Shown: positions 27,708 to 37,000 of the stretch, piece after piece
How positions within the stretch are numbered: the first letter of the stretch is position 1
How the letters are laid out: every line of letters starts with the position of its first letter
DNA from: Microglena sp. YARC
Taxonomy: Eukaryota > Chlorophyta > Chlorophyceae > Chlamydomonadales > Chlamydomonadaceae
NCBI GenBank assembly: GCA_022414725.1
Contig: CM039464.1
Span: 62,662,213-62,726,212, forward strand
DNA: 64,000 nucleotides
Direction of reading: 5' to 3'
Position numbers and translations under genes: made by a program
Notes under the pieces: model-generated
What the model was told of the DNA's origin: nothing
Seen by the model: the letters and a program-made list of their open reading frames with translations, nothing else
Databases searched by the model: none

Positions 27708-30700
27708 CACTTGTGCTATCAGTATGAGCTAGTGAGTTTGCAACATGCAACGAAAGGTACATGCACCGTTCACCTAACTACGTACTACATATATATTTGT
27801 GCCGCTCTCATGTATGTTACAGTCCAGGGGTAGGCAATTATCTGCGCAGCACGAACTACGGGCTCTCGTCGATTATGATTTGTCGGGGTTCAGTTCACCA
27901 GTGCTTGTTTTTTAATTGCTTTTACTGTATTCAGGTTGGACAAGTCCCTTTAGCCTATTTGGCTACCCCTGGACTGTAAAACACATGCATGCATACATAC
28001 GCATGGGATCACTAAGATGTTAAATTTGTAGGGAACGGCAAATCATGTGATGTTGACCAAAGACGAGTATGATATCATACACAAATCATATGATTTAATA
28101 TCATATGATATGATGCCCCAGTCAAAAGTTGCCTAGACAGCCGGCATCATGTGATATCGTATGATGACATGATATCATATCATATGATATCATATTGGTG
28201 ACCCCTATATATTTGTGTTAATCACCATGGCTGGTTACCTAGAAGCTACTGAGAAAAGCCTGTAATACACATGATTGAGATCGCGACTCATTATTGAGAT
28301 CACGACGCATAATAATGATCATGACGCATTATTATGATCACGACGAATTATTATGATCACGACGCATAATAATGATCATGACGCATTATTATGATCACGA
28401 CGAATTATTATGATCACGACGCATAATAATGATCATGACGCATTATTATGATCACGACGAATTATTATGATCACGACGCATAATTATGATCGTGACGCAT
28501 TATTGAGATCACGACGCATTGTTCAGATCACTACACATGATTATGATCACGACGCATTATTATGACCTAGACGCAGTATTGAGGTCACGACACATTATTG
28601 AGATCACAACGCATGATTGAGATCACGAAGCATTATTATGATAACGACGCAGTACCTGCTTAGCTCGCTCCTTCTCCTCAGCTGCCAACTGCTCTTCATC
28701 ATCAGACTCACTTGCAGGCAGGCCCCTGCGCACAGGGGGCGCCCCCCAACGATTGCCACTACCTGAGTTAGGCTTGTGCACCTTGTCGTTGTCATCGTCG
28801 TCATCACTACCACTACCAGCAGCAGTTGGCTTGGCCGCTGCATGGAAGGGGTAGGGTGTGTTTGTGAATGTATGTGTCTGTGTGTTTGTTTATGTTTATG
28901 TGTGTGTGTATGTGTAGGTGTGTTTATGTGTATGTGTTTGTATGTGTATGTGCGTGTATGATTGTGTGTGTGTATGTGTGCCTGCTTTTGTGCGTGTATG
29001 TGTGTATGTGTTTGTATGTGTATGTGCGTGTATGATTGTGTGTGTATGTGTGTGCCTGCGCATGTGCGTGTATGTGTGTATGTGTTTGCATGTATTTAAA
29101 TGTGTGTGTATGTGTGTGTAGGACGCGTAGGGCATTGTCTTTTAGGCCGTTGTCTGCAGGTGAACCGGTACCTAATGTTTGCACGCAACAATACCAGGCC
29201 TGGTAATCATAACGCCTGGAGGGGCGTGGTGTTAAGGGAACCCGTCGTACGCGGGTAGAGAGCGGTCTTCTACCTCAACTGGACAAGCTACCATCGCGGT
29301 TGACAACGACCTGCAACGCCAAGAGCTACCGTAGGGGTATCGAACCCCCGACTCTTCGTCCTAAGAAAAATTTGGTCTACCACCAGAACCAATGTATATC
29401 ATTGACAGGGGCTATACCAGGCCTGCTTTGTTCATTCTGCTTGTTGTACTGCTTTACATTGCTTGCAACCTGACATCTAAATGTATGAGTGTGTGCGGGT
29501 TGGTGGTGGTGGGCAGGAGCAAATGGGTTAATGCAGTATGGACTTCCTTAGGTACAAGTCCTATGCAGCATCGCAACAAAGCGGAAAATTGGCGGAGAGT
29601 GTTGGCAACGGAACGACAGATGGCAACGATAGAGCTGATAGAAGCCAGTTAGTTATGAGACAGTTGGCTGTCGTGTCAGGCTTTGTCTTGTTTGACGGTC
29701 CAACAGTCGGACGGACAAACGGACAGCGGGGTGAATATGGAGGCTTCCGCCCCCAGTAACGTGGGCTCTGCCAACAAATACATCGGGGGCACACATACAC
29801 ACACATGCACACACACATACTAACACCCTACCCTTTCCAAGTGCATGTTTCTCCAACCATCATCATGATATGTGATGGTGAGAACAGCAGTACACAATCA
29901 CCATGAGATGTGATGGTGAGAACAGCAGGACACAAAGTCTGTATCGATTTGACAGGCCTTGCGAAAGGAGACCAGAACCAGACCCTGTACACCAGACCAA
30001 TGCCATGCTGTGGAATGTGTTGCTGTGCAGGCTATAAATTAAGGTGCTATTTGTAGGGAACGGCAAATCATATGATGTTGACGAAATACTAGTATGATAT
30101 CATATGATACCATACAAAAGTCATATACATTTATATCATATGATATGATGCCCCAGGCCAAAGTTACCTAGTCAGACCGCCGGCATCATATGATATCATA
30201 TGATATCATATTGCCGATCCCTAGCTATTTGTAGCACAAGTGCTGCATTGTGCATATCAGTACCTCGTAGGTGCTACATTAGAGTCTCTTGAGGTTGCTT
30301 TTGGGGATCAAAAATATGCTCGTAGCACCCTGCACGCATTTAGAAGCCCTGTGGTGCTACGTTGAGACACTGGTTCTTTCCCTTCAAAATAAACCTATTG
30401 ATATGCTGTGCTGTGGTGTGTTGTGTCAAGTCATATACAAGCAGGCTCATCCCCGTTCAACAAATGGTTCAATGGCAGAGCTTCTTGAACAACGAAGGTG
30501 CCGCGCACGAATCCCCACGGGTGCCCCTTGAGTGTTTGCGGTCGCTGTCAACCGCCATGGTAGCTTTGTCCAGGTAAAGTAGCAGCCCGTTCCCTACCGC
30601 CGTAAGACGGGGCTCCTTAATACCCTACCCCACCAGGCGATATCATTACAAGCAGGCTCAAGCGTTACCTTCAGCCGATGCATTCCTTCGCAAAATCTCT

Positions 30701-32407
30701 TGCTTCAGCCAATCAGGCACAGTGGCCCTTTTAACCACCGGAGCTTCAGGTGGTGCGATGGGAGCTGAGGGAGGCACACTCATGACCCCCCCCCCTGCCC
30801 CTGCTCCAGAACCATACCGGCCTCCTGCTCCTTGCCCTCCCTGGTCATGCTGTTGTTGCTGCTGCTGCTGCTGTTGTTGTTGCTGCATCTGTTGCTGCTG
30901 CTGCTGCTGCTGTTGCATCATAGCCATCTGTTGCTGCATCTGCATTTGCATCTGCATATCCATATGTTGCTTGTGCTGCAATTCCATCTGCTTTTGATAC
31001 TGCTCCTGCTGCTGCTGCTGGTACTGGTACTGCTGCATGGCCATCTGCTGCTGGTTGTACGTGGCCTGATCAGGCTGCTGTTGGTTGTACATCCCTTGCC
31101 CCGGCTGCTGGTCATATGTACCTGTCTGGTAATTCCAGACCTGTCGGGGGATCAGAAGATGAGGGGGGTCAGGATACCCAGGAGAAGGGACCGGCATATC
31201 TAGCTGGTGAGCACTTGGGTTTGGGTGGTTTATGTGGTTTAGGGTGGGTAGACGTGGCACAACAGCGAGCCTTGCGACGTCCCCAGTATCATGACTAGGG
31301 ACTTACCAACATATCATATGACGTTGACCGAAGGCGAATATGATAGCATACAAACTGCATCATATGATATTGTCTATACAAGGTTACTCTAGGCTAGTCA
31401 GACTGCCGGCATCATACATATCACATATGATTGCTTGATACCATAAACTATTATATTGCCGATCCCTACACATGAGTGAAAGATGAATGGTAACGGATAC
31501 TGTACAACACACATACGAGGTAAATGCTGCAGCCATCTAGCTTCAACACAAGTGCATGTTAAGGCATACACAGACAAACCCACGCACACTCGCATACAGA
31601 CAAACAAGCACTCACTCACTCACACACACGCACGCTAACTCAAAGACACAAACACATAGACACAAACACGCACACACACACGCACACACACTAAGACTCA
31701 CACACACACACACGCACACACTAACAAACACATGTCGAAACATTATCCCACACATTCTGGAAGTGGGCGAGTCCCTTTATGCCTAACTGGCCACCCTACA
31801 CTGGAGTGCTTCCCATCAACATACACACATATGCACTCTCTCATTGTTTTGCTACTCAAGGCAGCTTCCCGCCAGCTCCCATAGCCAGCCACTGGGTCAA
31901 ACCCCAAGCTTGCAGCTGCATTTGAATGCCTGCTATGTCGGCTTTAATATGCATTAGCTAGCTTCGGGTTTGGCCCAAGGACGCAGTAAGAAAGCTGTCT
32001 AGAAGCTGCTACGCGTTGCAAACACAAACTGCACATAGGTTGCAGGGTATGAGTCTTGCCCCAGGTTGCTTCTGTCCTTACTTCAACACACTGGGGTGCT
32101 TTTCATCAACACACACACAAACACACACTCTCTCTCTCACACACACACACACACTCCAGGTTGCTTCTGTCTTTACTTCAACACACTGGGGTGTTTTTCA
32201 TCAACACACACACAAACACACTCTCTCTCTCTCACACACACACACACACTCCAGGTTGCTTCTGTCCTTACTTCAACACACTGGGGTGCTTTTCATCAAC
32301 ACACACACAAACACTCTCTCTCGCACACACACACACACACACACTCCAGGTTGCTTCTGTCCGTGCCCCAGGTTTCCTGGCCCAGGTTGCTTCTGTCTTT
32401 GCTTCCA

Positions 32408-32468
<61 letters not shown>

Positions 32469-32991
32469 TCCAACACACATAACACATCCACAAACATAGC
32501 CTTGCACACATCAGTCTCTCTGCAATATTTTGCAGTGTTGTTCATAACTAAACTTTATAAGAATACAATACATGTTGTCAGGCTGTTGGCAGTATTCAGA
32601 CCGAGGTTCTTCATATTATTGGGTAGATTGGGGACGTAGCTTTTCTTTTCGCCCATAAGCAACAGCTTCTAGGCAGCTCCCTGAGCCAGGCACTCAAAAA
32701 TGTCAGCCACTCTGGAAAGCTGATTGTGTCAGCTTCAAGGTGCACTAGGTTGTGCTAGGTTTGGCTGAATAGCGAGCCCAGCAACTGCCTCAAAGCTGCT
32801 AAGACAAGCTGAAAGGAAAGGCCCTGGTCAGGGTAGTGAGACTCTTTCCCAGGGGGGGTGCCCCCCCCCCCCCCACACACACACACCCCATTCATGGTTG
32901 ACCCCAGTGCAAGCAAACAGGTTGGTCCCCTCAACCTCATGCCTCCTAATAAGGCGCACTATTTATTTATTTAGTGGAGACTCACCCCAGT

Positions 32992-33024
<33 letters not shown>

Positions 33025-33750
33025 TTGCCACTGGTTGTACTGCGTCCACTGCTGCCATTGCTCCCACTGGGCCAAGTACTGCGCCTGTTGCTCAGGAGTC
33101 ATGTTCTGATAAGCATCTTGTGACAACTCCTGTGGTTGATACTCCTGAGATGTTGCAGCAGAGTTGTCCTGTGCACCCGAGGGAGGAGGAGGAGGAGGAG
33201 GAGGGGGATCGCTACCGTCTGTGGCCACCTCTTGGACAACGGTAGGTAGGGGAGGAGGAGGGAGCGCCTGGTCCTGGTACTGGGGCTCTTGTGTGGTGTG
33301 TTGGGAAGATTGGGCTTGGTATTCGGGGGGGGGAGGGAGCGCCAGGCCTTGGTACGGGGGCTCTTCTATGGTATGATGGGGAGCTTGGGCTTGGAATTCG
33401 GGGGGAGGAGGGGGGGGAGGAGGAGCTGCCTGGTCCATGGTGCCCTGATCAGGTTGGGTAGCAGGTGAGGTATATCCGAGGGAGTTGGGATATGGAACAT
33501 AAGAGTTGGGGTCAGCGTTTGGAGGTGGAGGAGGAGGTGGAGGAACATCGTTGTCAAGTCCCATGTGCCGGGGGGCACCATATTGGAGGGAGGGATCTGG
33601 CGGGGGAGGGGGAGCAGCAAAGTTGTCATACTGCATATTCTGTTGCTCGTGGTTCATGGTGGGTTGCATTGCAGATCCTTGCGGCATCCCCATGAGCTGC
33701 CCATCGCCAAGCCCCTGCTGATTGAGGTGGGTATTGTGCGGATTGTCCAT
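16528..33750 (-). CDS. Arginine/serine-rich, PNISR-like splicing-associated protein, at least 9 exons
   Basis: The protein is probably a nuclear speckle, RS-domain protein of the PNISR (SR-rich 130 kDa) type. Exons I can support, 5' to 3' on the minus strand: 33750-32986 (start [12 protein letters not shown]; Pro-rich runs, then [18 protein letters not shown] and poly-Gln), 31140-30669 (Gln/Met-rich, ending [14 protein letters not shown]), 28837-28656 (acidic), 26999-26930 ([19 protein letters not shown]), from 23701 to about 23490 ([13 protein letters not shown], then acidic), a block 21217-20139 ([17 protein letters not shown], Ala/Pro linker, a small region [18 protein letters not shown], then an RS domain), 18274-17577 (RS repeats, then Lys/Asp/Glu-rich) and 16619-16528 ([14 protein letters not shown], stop). 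Phases fit at all junctions except the end of the 23701 exon and inside 20900-21217, where a small intron or a 1-base error must exist. Upstream in-frame ATGs (for example 33873) are possible starts. The PNISR name rests on overall architecture; RS-protein identity is secure. Confidence 0.75.
16749..17445. repeat. 99-base tandem repeat, seven units, in the last intron of the PNISR-like gene
   Basis: The landmark TGCATACAACACAGCATGCT recurs every 99 bases (16851, 16950, 17049 and on). Because 99 is divisible by 3 and the unit lacks stops in two plus-strand frames, it gives overlapping ORFs of 275 and 231 residues. These lie opposite an intron and have no other gene-like property. Confidence 0.92.
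18440..20135. other. Intron of the PNISR-like gene (between its two RS exons)
   Basis: It holds poly-C tracts near 18380-18405, C-rich unique DNA to 18830, unique sequence to 19330, an ATGT/ATGC microsatellite (19360-19480), and half of a fold-back element (19494-19555, CAGTCCAGGGGGTAGGC). Three copies of an exon edge follow at 19880-20130. No separate gene. Confidence 0.55.
19875..20139 (-). repeat. Exon-edge tandem copies: 3' end of an RS exon with its donor
   Basis: The true exon end at 20139 reads AGGAGCAGGAGCAG then GTGAGCTATAGC on minus. Two upstream-unit versions at about 19940-19975 and 20035-20080 keep GAGCAGGAG and GTGAG plus the following CAACATGCTATA-like intron sequence, spaced about 107-115 bases. 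Confidence 0.65.
21230..21500. repeat. 20-base minisatellite TATCTATGTTTGATGTTGGA
   Basis: About twelve almost perfect 20-base units. It is a sub-expansion of the GATGTTGGATA words that belong to the larger repeat to its right. Confidence 0.93.
21500..22905 (-). repeat. Exon-edge tandem copies: 5' end of a PNISR-like exon with its acceptor, about 13 units
   Basis: The real exon starts at 21217 on minus: acceptor AACACACAG, then GCGAGGGAGGACTGTTGGGT and TTGGGATACTC. Units of about 100-115 bases repeat the same junction in plus-strand form CCCAAACCCAACAGTCCGCC, TTCTCCTGTGTGTT, followed by GGATGTTGGATACTCCATG. Many copies keep the AG and the first 20-25 exon bases. Confidence 0.8.
22933..23159 (+). 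mobile_element. tRNA-derived SINE (family E) with target-site duplication
   Basis: The element runs about 22942-23150. It begins CCCCGTTCCGACGAATGACT, has a B-box-like GGGTTTGAATCCC, the core CATGGTAGCTTTGTCCAGG and the 3' end CACCAGGCGTTAACATCA. The direct repeat ATCACCCAT flanks it (22933-22941 and 23151-23159). Confidence 0.75.
23228..23422. mobile_element. hAT-type MITE, family B (CAGGGTACTAC ends)
   Basis: Left end CAGGGTACTACT, right end AGTAGTACCCTG. The interior repeats GCGC-rich words, such as GCGCTTTAAGCGCTGACCAA. The 8-base flanks CTCCCCAT and CCCCCCAT differ at one position, as expected for a hAT insertion. Confidence 0.85.
23660..24095 (-). repeat. Exon-edge tandem copies: 5' end of the DEVAKEVYS exon, four units
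   Basis: The real exon begins at 23701 (minus: ACGAGGTTGCGAAGGAGGTG). Related segments at about 23790-23815, 23905-23925 and 24015-24040 carry GCTGTACACC and TTGCAACCTCGTC-like sequence plus the following intron (GATGTTGATGGTTAGACTGA), spaced about 110 bases. Copies 2 to 4 could be used as alternative exon starts or be decayed. Confidence 0.75.
24275..24715. repeat. 26-base minisatellite (AAGAAGTACACGACTTTGAT)
   Basis: About 17 units that differ mainly at GATGATAGC versus GATGCTAGC. The array lies in an intron of the PNISR-like gene. Units grade by type along the array, suggesting recent expansion. Confidence 0.95.
24748..24957 (+). mobile_element. Short interspersed element, family G
   Basis: It shares TGGCGGAGAGTG, GCGACAGGTGGCAACGG, TTAGTTACGAGACCGTTGGC and a terminal hairpin-like GGGGGCTTCCGCC...GGGGGGGCTCCGCC with copies at 29541-29777 (plus) and 47780-47999 (minus). 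No coding capacity. Confidence 0.65.
25060..25545. repeat. GCTAGT/GCTAAT hexamers followed by CAGA/GACAG repeats
   Basis: The first part (25060-25215) alternates GCTAATGCTAGTTCTGAT-like 18-base units. The second part (25215-25545) is imperfect GACAGACAGACA with a longer period around GGGTGCCTGACACATAGACA. No gene. Confidence 0.9.
25545..25790. repeat. Tandem repeat with internal telomere-like CCTAAA motifs
   Basis: Four units of about 55-60 bases carry CTGACTGCCTGGCTGAGATT, CACTGGGAACTAAAAC and AACCCTAAACCTAAAC. The latter resembles two turns of a plant-type TTTAGGG telomere repeat. Confidence 0.75.
25810..26460. repeat. Intronic simple repeats: GGGGGT blocks, AGAAAG tract, (ATCT)n
   Basis: GGTGTATGTGCGTCATCTGG recurs three times between 25827 and 26045 with G-rich inserts. 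A GAAAGAAAGA tract runs 26090-26210, and (TCTA)n runs 26377-26455. Half of a fold-back element lies at 26275-26365. Confidence 0.8.
26465..27000 (-). repeat. Exon-edge copies of the [14 protein letters not shown] exon donor side
   Basis: The real exon ends at 26930; in plus orientation its edge reads CTTACCAAACAGTTGATCCG. A second copy at 26752-26784 has CTTACCAAACAGTTGATTCG and TGACTTCTAAAA, and a third fragment lies at 26549-26567. The last is inside a fold-back element (26465-26584) ending in CTCCTGGACTGTA. Confidence 0.7.
27817..27979. mobile_element. Fold-back/TIR element, family D
   Basis: It has a perfect 17-base terminal inverted repeat TTACAGTCCAGGGGTAG / CTACCCCTGGACTGTAA. It is flanked by ATGT-type sequence to the left and ACATGCATGCATACATAC to the right. 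An internal segment, GTTCAGTTCACCAGTGCTTG, recurs in other copies. Confidence 0.8.
28029..28207. mobile_element. hAT-type MITE, family A
   Basis: Ends TAGGGAACGGCAA and GGTGACCCCTA. The 8-base flanks TAAATTTG and TATATTTG match at 7 of 8. The interior is dominated by the self-complementary ATCATATGAT. Confidence 0.88.
28268..28655. repeat. Tandem repeat (GATCACGACGCATTATTAT), starting at the donor of a PNISR-like exon
   Basis: About 18 units of 20-21 bases alternating GATCACGACG, CATTATTAT, AATTATTAT and CATAATAAT. The array begins at the intron side of the donor at 28656, whose first intron bases, GTACTGCGTCGTTATCATAA, resemble the unit. Confidence 0.85.
28850..29120. repeat. GT/GTAT microsatellite
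   Basis: Imperfect TGTGTATGTG with a weak longer period of about 85 bases around GCGTGTATGATTGTGTGTG. Intronic. Confidence 0.9.
29191..29425 (-). mobile_element. tRNA-derived SINE (family E) with 12-base target duplication
   Basis: ATACCAGGCCTG occurs at 29191-29202 and 29414-29425. The element between them, read on minus, has a tRNA-like head with B-box-like GGGGGTTCGATACC, then the CAACCGCGATGGTAGCTTGT core, and ends near GGCGTTATGATTAC. Confidence 0.85.
29541..29777 (+). mobile_element. Short interspersed element, family G
   Basis: Contains ATTGGCGGAGAGTGTTGGCA, ACGACAGATGGCAACG, TTAGTTATGAGACAGTTGGC and the terminal GAGGCTTCCGCCCCCAGTAA, GTGGGCTCTGCC. Matches the copies at 24748 and 47780 throughout. 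Confidence 0.65.
30054..30223. mobile_element. hAT-type MITE, family A, perfect target duplication
   Basis: Ends TAGGGAACGGCAAATCATAT and GATATCATATTGCCGATCCCTA-type. GCTATTTG flanks it exactly on both sides (30046-30053 and 30224-30231). This is the best-preserved proof of the 8-base duplication. Confidence 0.92.
30436..30660 (+). mobile_element. tRNA-derived SINE (family E) with 14-base target duplication, next to a splice donor
   Basis: TACAAGCAGGCTCA occurs at 30436-30449 and 30647-30660. The 197-base element between begins TCCCCGTTCAACAAATGGTT, has GCACGAATCCCC as a B-box remnant, and ends CACCAGGCGATATCAT. Its right duplication ends 9 bases from the donor of the second PNISR-like exon (30669). 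Confidence 0.9.
31296..31468. mobile_element. hAT-type MITE, family A, in the first intron of the PNISR-like gene
   Basis: Starts TAGGGACTTACCAACATATC, ends TATTGCCGATCCCTA. Flanks ATCATGAC and CACATGAG match at 5 of 8. Interior shares TGACGTTGACCGAAGGCGAA and AGTCAGACTGCCGGCATCAT. Confidence 0.8.
31556..31740. repeat. CA-rich microsatellite
   Basis: Imperfect ACACACGCACACAC with ACTCACTCACTC. Intronic to the PNISR-like gene. Confidence 0.9.
31855..32035. mobile_element. Palindromic MITE, family C, degenerate copy
   Basis: GCAGCTTCCCGCCAGCTCCC at the left and GAAAGCTGTCTAGAAGCTGC at the right form the inverted ends. The interior GCTTGCAGCTGCATT recurs in the copy at 37019. Confidence 0.55.
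32055..32505. repeat. About 117-base tandem repeat of AC/TC microsatellites, four units
   Basis: Each unit has CCAGGTTGCTTCTGTCCTTA, CTTCAACACACTGGGGTG, CATCAACACACACACAAAC and TCTCTCTC. The last unit ends in a long (TC)n (32408-32456). ORFs here are artefacts. Confidence 0.9.
32634..32825. mobile_element. Palindromic MITE, family C
   Basis: Left TTTTCTTTTCGCCCATAAGC, AACAGCTTCTAGGCAGCTCC; right CTGCCTCAAAGCTGCT, AGCTGAAAGGAAAG. Followed at 32890-32970 by a family F element (CCCCAGTGCAAGCAAACAGG, ATAAGGCGCACTATTTATTT). Confidence 0.6.
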
Positions 33751-34007
33751 TTCGGTACTAAGCAGCGATGCAACGGGGGGAATTACACATCCGAAGCGTA
33801 AATCTAGGGAAGCGTTGCGCGAGGAAAGCAGTTCTCGATGATAGCGGGAAGGAAATCTGGGTGTTGGCATTTTCTGTGGTTCTGAAGGTCGGCTGACAGC
33901 TAGGGCCGATATCGCCGACTCGGCCAAAAATTTGCAGCTGCCGCTGGGCTGTATCAGAGCGAATTGCGACTGATGCTTTAGATTCAGCCCGTGAGCTCGT
34001 GATTGCA
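33751..34007. promoter_or_regulatory. Divergent promoter region between the PNISR-like gene and UTP18
   Basis: Only 257 bases separate the two opposed start codons (33750 on minus, 34008 on plus). The stretch is non-repetitive, unlike almost everything around it, and shows no obvious TATA box. It must contain both 5' UTRs and the core promoters unless an upstream non-coding exon exists. An in-frame ATG at 33873 on the minus strand would shorten it further. Confidence 0.55.
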
Positions 34008-37000
34008 ATGGTGAAAAAGAGCAAGGCCCATATCGTGTACAAGGCCGACCCCGCAGCCAAGGTGGTAAACCTAGCTTTTAATTATTGTACGCATATTCCT
34101 CCGTGTCGCGCATCGCATCTAATTCATGCTTTGTGTTTTGGCAGGCTGCGCGGTTGGAAGAATTTCTCTTCGGCAAGCCTACGAATGAGCTATTCGAAGC
34201 CGACATTGCCGAGGACGAGGAAGAGGCCGTGATGGATGCGGTAGCCACTGCGGGGAAGGTAAGGGTTCTATCACGCAGCGAATGTGATGCAATGCGATAC
34301 CGATGTATACCGAAATATAAGCATCTCCAAAACATGAGGACTTCTAGTAGCACGATAGCATGGGTGCATGCTGGCGAGCTAGGGGGGCCTAGCTCATGGG
34401 CTTACATGGTCAGGGGACATGGGATGGGTGTGTGTAGAGTTAAGTTGGTTGGGGAGGTGGATGTGGGGATGTGGAGGGGATTTGGCTGGATGCTGTTTCT
34501 ACAACCAGCCAGTTAGGTAAAAATGATTTGCCAACAAGTGAATGATTAGCTCATGGAAGCCCTGTTAATCTGTGTTGAGGACGCCGATGCCCCTGCCTTC
34601 TTCATGGGCAAGTCCACACATGAACAGATACTGGTATATAATCCTCTCGAATTCAGTGATTTTATTTTTAGCTATGGGTAGCAGCTTCTAGGAAGGTCCC
34701 TGGCTCATCCACTAGGCTCTGCGACGGGATTTCAGCAGGTGTAGAATACTGATGACGTCATCAGCCAGGTGCAGTAGACAGCGTTAGTTTGGCTGGATAG
34801 GCAGGCAGGGGAGCTGCCTAGAAGCTGCGGCCCATAGCTGAAAAGAAAAACACTAATGAAACCTGGCTCAAATTATGTTTACATTTGTGCAGTTAGTTAT
34901 CTTTGCAGATTGTTATCTTTGATTAAGCAATGGCTTGCAAACATATCCCCCTGTGGATATGTAGGGATCGGCAATATGATAACATATGATATCATGTCAT
35001 CATATGATATCATATGATGCCGGCGGTCTGACTAGGTAAATTTGGCCTGGGGCATCATATCATATGATATCATACTCGTCTTTGGTCAACATCATATGAT
35101 TTGCCGTTCCCTATGGATTCGTGTCTCAGAACGCTGATGTCCCCCTGCCTTCTTCATGGACTCGGCCTTACATATGTAGGGACAGGCGTACCATGTGATG
35201 TTGACCAAAGGCGACTATGATATCATACAATATCATACAAACTGCATCTTATGATATTGTGCATAAATGGTAAATTAAGCCTGTTCGGACTTCTGGCATC
35301 ATATGATATCATACATGACATGATATGATATCATATGATGGCATCTTGCCGTTCCCTATACATATGTAGATATCGTCCCCCCAATTAACATATTTATGTT
35401 TGCATTAATACCGGCATCTATTTATGTATGCATTTATACCGGCATCTATTAATGTGTAGGTATCATCATCCCCAATACTATATTTATGTTTGCATTACTA
35501 CCGGCATCTATTAATGTGTAGGTATCATCATCCCCAATACTATGTTTATGTTTGCATTACTACCGGCATCTATTAATGTGTTCTTTGTTTCTCTGGTACC
35601 CAATTCAACCCAACCCAACCCAACCCAACCCAACCCAACCCAACCCAACCCAACCCAACCCAACTCAACCCAACCCAACCCAACCCAACCCTACCCAACC
35701 CTACCCTACCCTACCCTACCCAACCCAACCCAACCCAACCCTACCCAACCAAACCAAACCCAAACCAAACCAAACCAAACCAAACCAAACCAACCCTACC
35801 CAACCCGCAGGACGGCGATGCCCCTGCCTTCTTCATGGACACGGCAGGCCATGAGTCTCAACTCGCTGTGTTGAGTGACGATGAAGAAGAAGACGATGAC
35901 GACGATGAGGATGATGAAGATAAGGAGGAGGATGGCAGCAGCAGTGGTGAAGAGGAGGATGCTGGGGGTGAAGCGAGGGAGGGTCAGGTCGCTGAGGAGG
36001 GAAGTGATGCGGAAGCTGGTAGTAGCGGGCGAAGTGAGGATGCTGATGATACAACACAGCCTGCGTCAGGTGCGTATGGCCAAGCCAATTATGAATAGCT
36101 TTTGGTAGTGGGACTCAGCAGGAAAAGAGGGGCTGGGTGAGTGGGTGCATGGGGGCTAATAATCAGGTGGGATTACACAGCCTGCATCAGATGCGAATGG
36201 CCAAGCCAATTGTGCATAGCATTTGGAGGTGGGGCTGTGCAGGAAAAGAAGGGAGGGGGTATGGGTGAGTGAGTGCATGGGGGCTAATAATCAGGTGAAA
36301 CAACAAGGCCCTCTGCATCAGGTGCATGTGGCCAAGCCAGTAATGAGTAGGCTTGGGAAGTAGGGCTGTGCATGAGAAGAAGGGAGGGGGGATGGGTGAG
36401 TGGGTTCATGGGGGCTAATAATCAGGTGGGACAACACAGCCCTCTGCATCAGGTGCGTATGGCCAAGCCAATTGTGAATAGCATTGGTATGTGGGGTTGT
36501 GCAGGAGAAGAAGGGAGGGGGGGAGTGGGTGCATGGGGGCTAATAATCAGGTGGGAAAACACAGCCCTATGCATCACTGACACAAACACACGCGTACTAA
36601 CACACACACACGCATACTTACAAACACAAAGACGCACACATAGTAACACCCACACCCACACACACACTAACACACACGCACACACACGCATACTAACACA
36701 CACACGCACACACACCCATACTAACACTCACTCATACTAACACGCACACTAACATACACATACTAACACACACACCCACACACATACTAACACACACAGT
36801 AACACACACACATACTAACACACACACGCACACACACGCATACTAACACACACAAACACACACACTCATACTAACACGCACACAAACATACACATACTAA
36901 CACACACACACACATACACACACACATACTAACGCACACACACACACACACAAACACACTCATACTAAAACACACACACTCACCCATGGGTAATGGTGAA

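Larger units (their letters stand above)
34580..35166 (+). repeat. Two exon-edge copies of the UTP18 exon 3 start
   Basis: 34580-34612 (GACGCCGATGCCCCTGCCTT, CTTCATGGGC) and 35128-35166 (AACGCTGATGTCCCCCTGCC, TTCTTCATGGACTCGG) copy the first bases of exon 3 (35811: GACGGCGATGCCCCTGCCTT). The second copy retains an acceptor-like CGTGTCTCAG. Two MITEs sit between or beside them. Confidence 0.75.

Noticed and set aside
30722..31203. Plus-strand poly-Cys and poly-Leu ORFs
   Set aside because: They are the complement of the poly-Gln exon of the PNISR-like gene.
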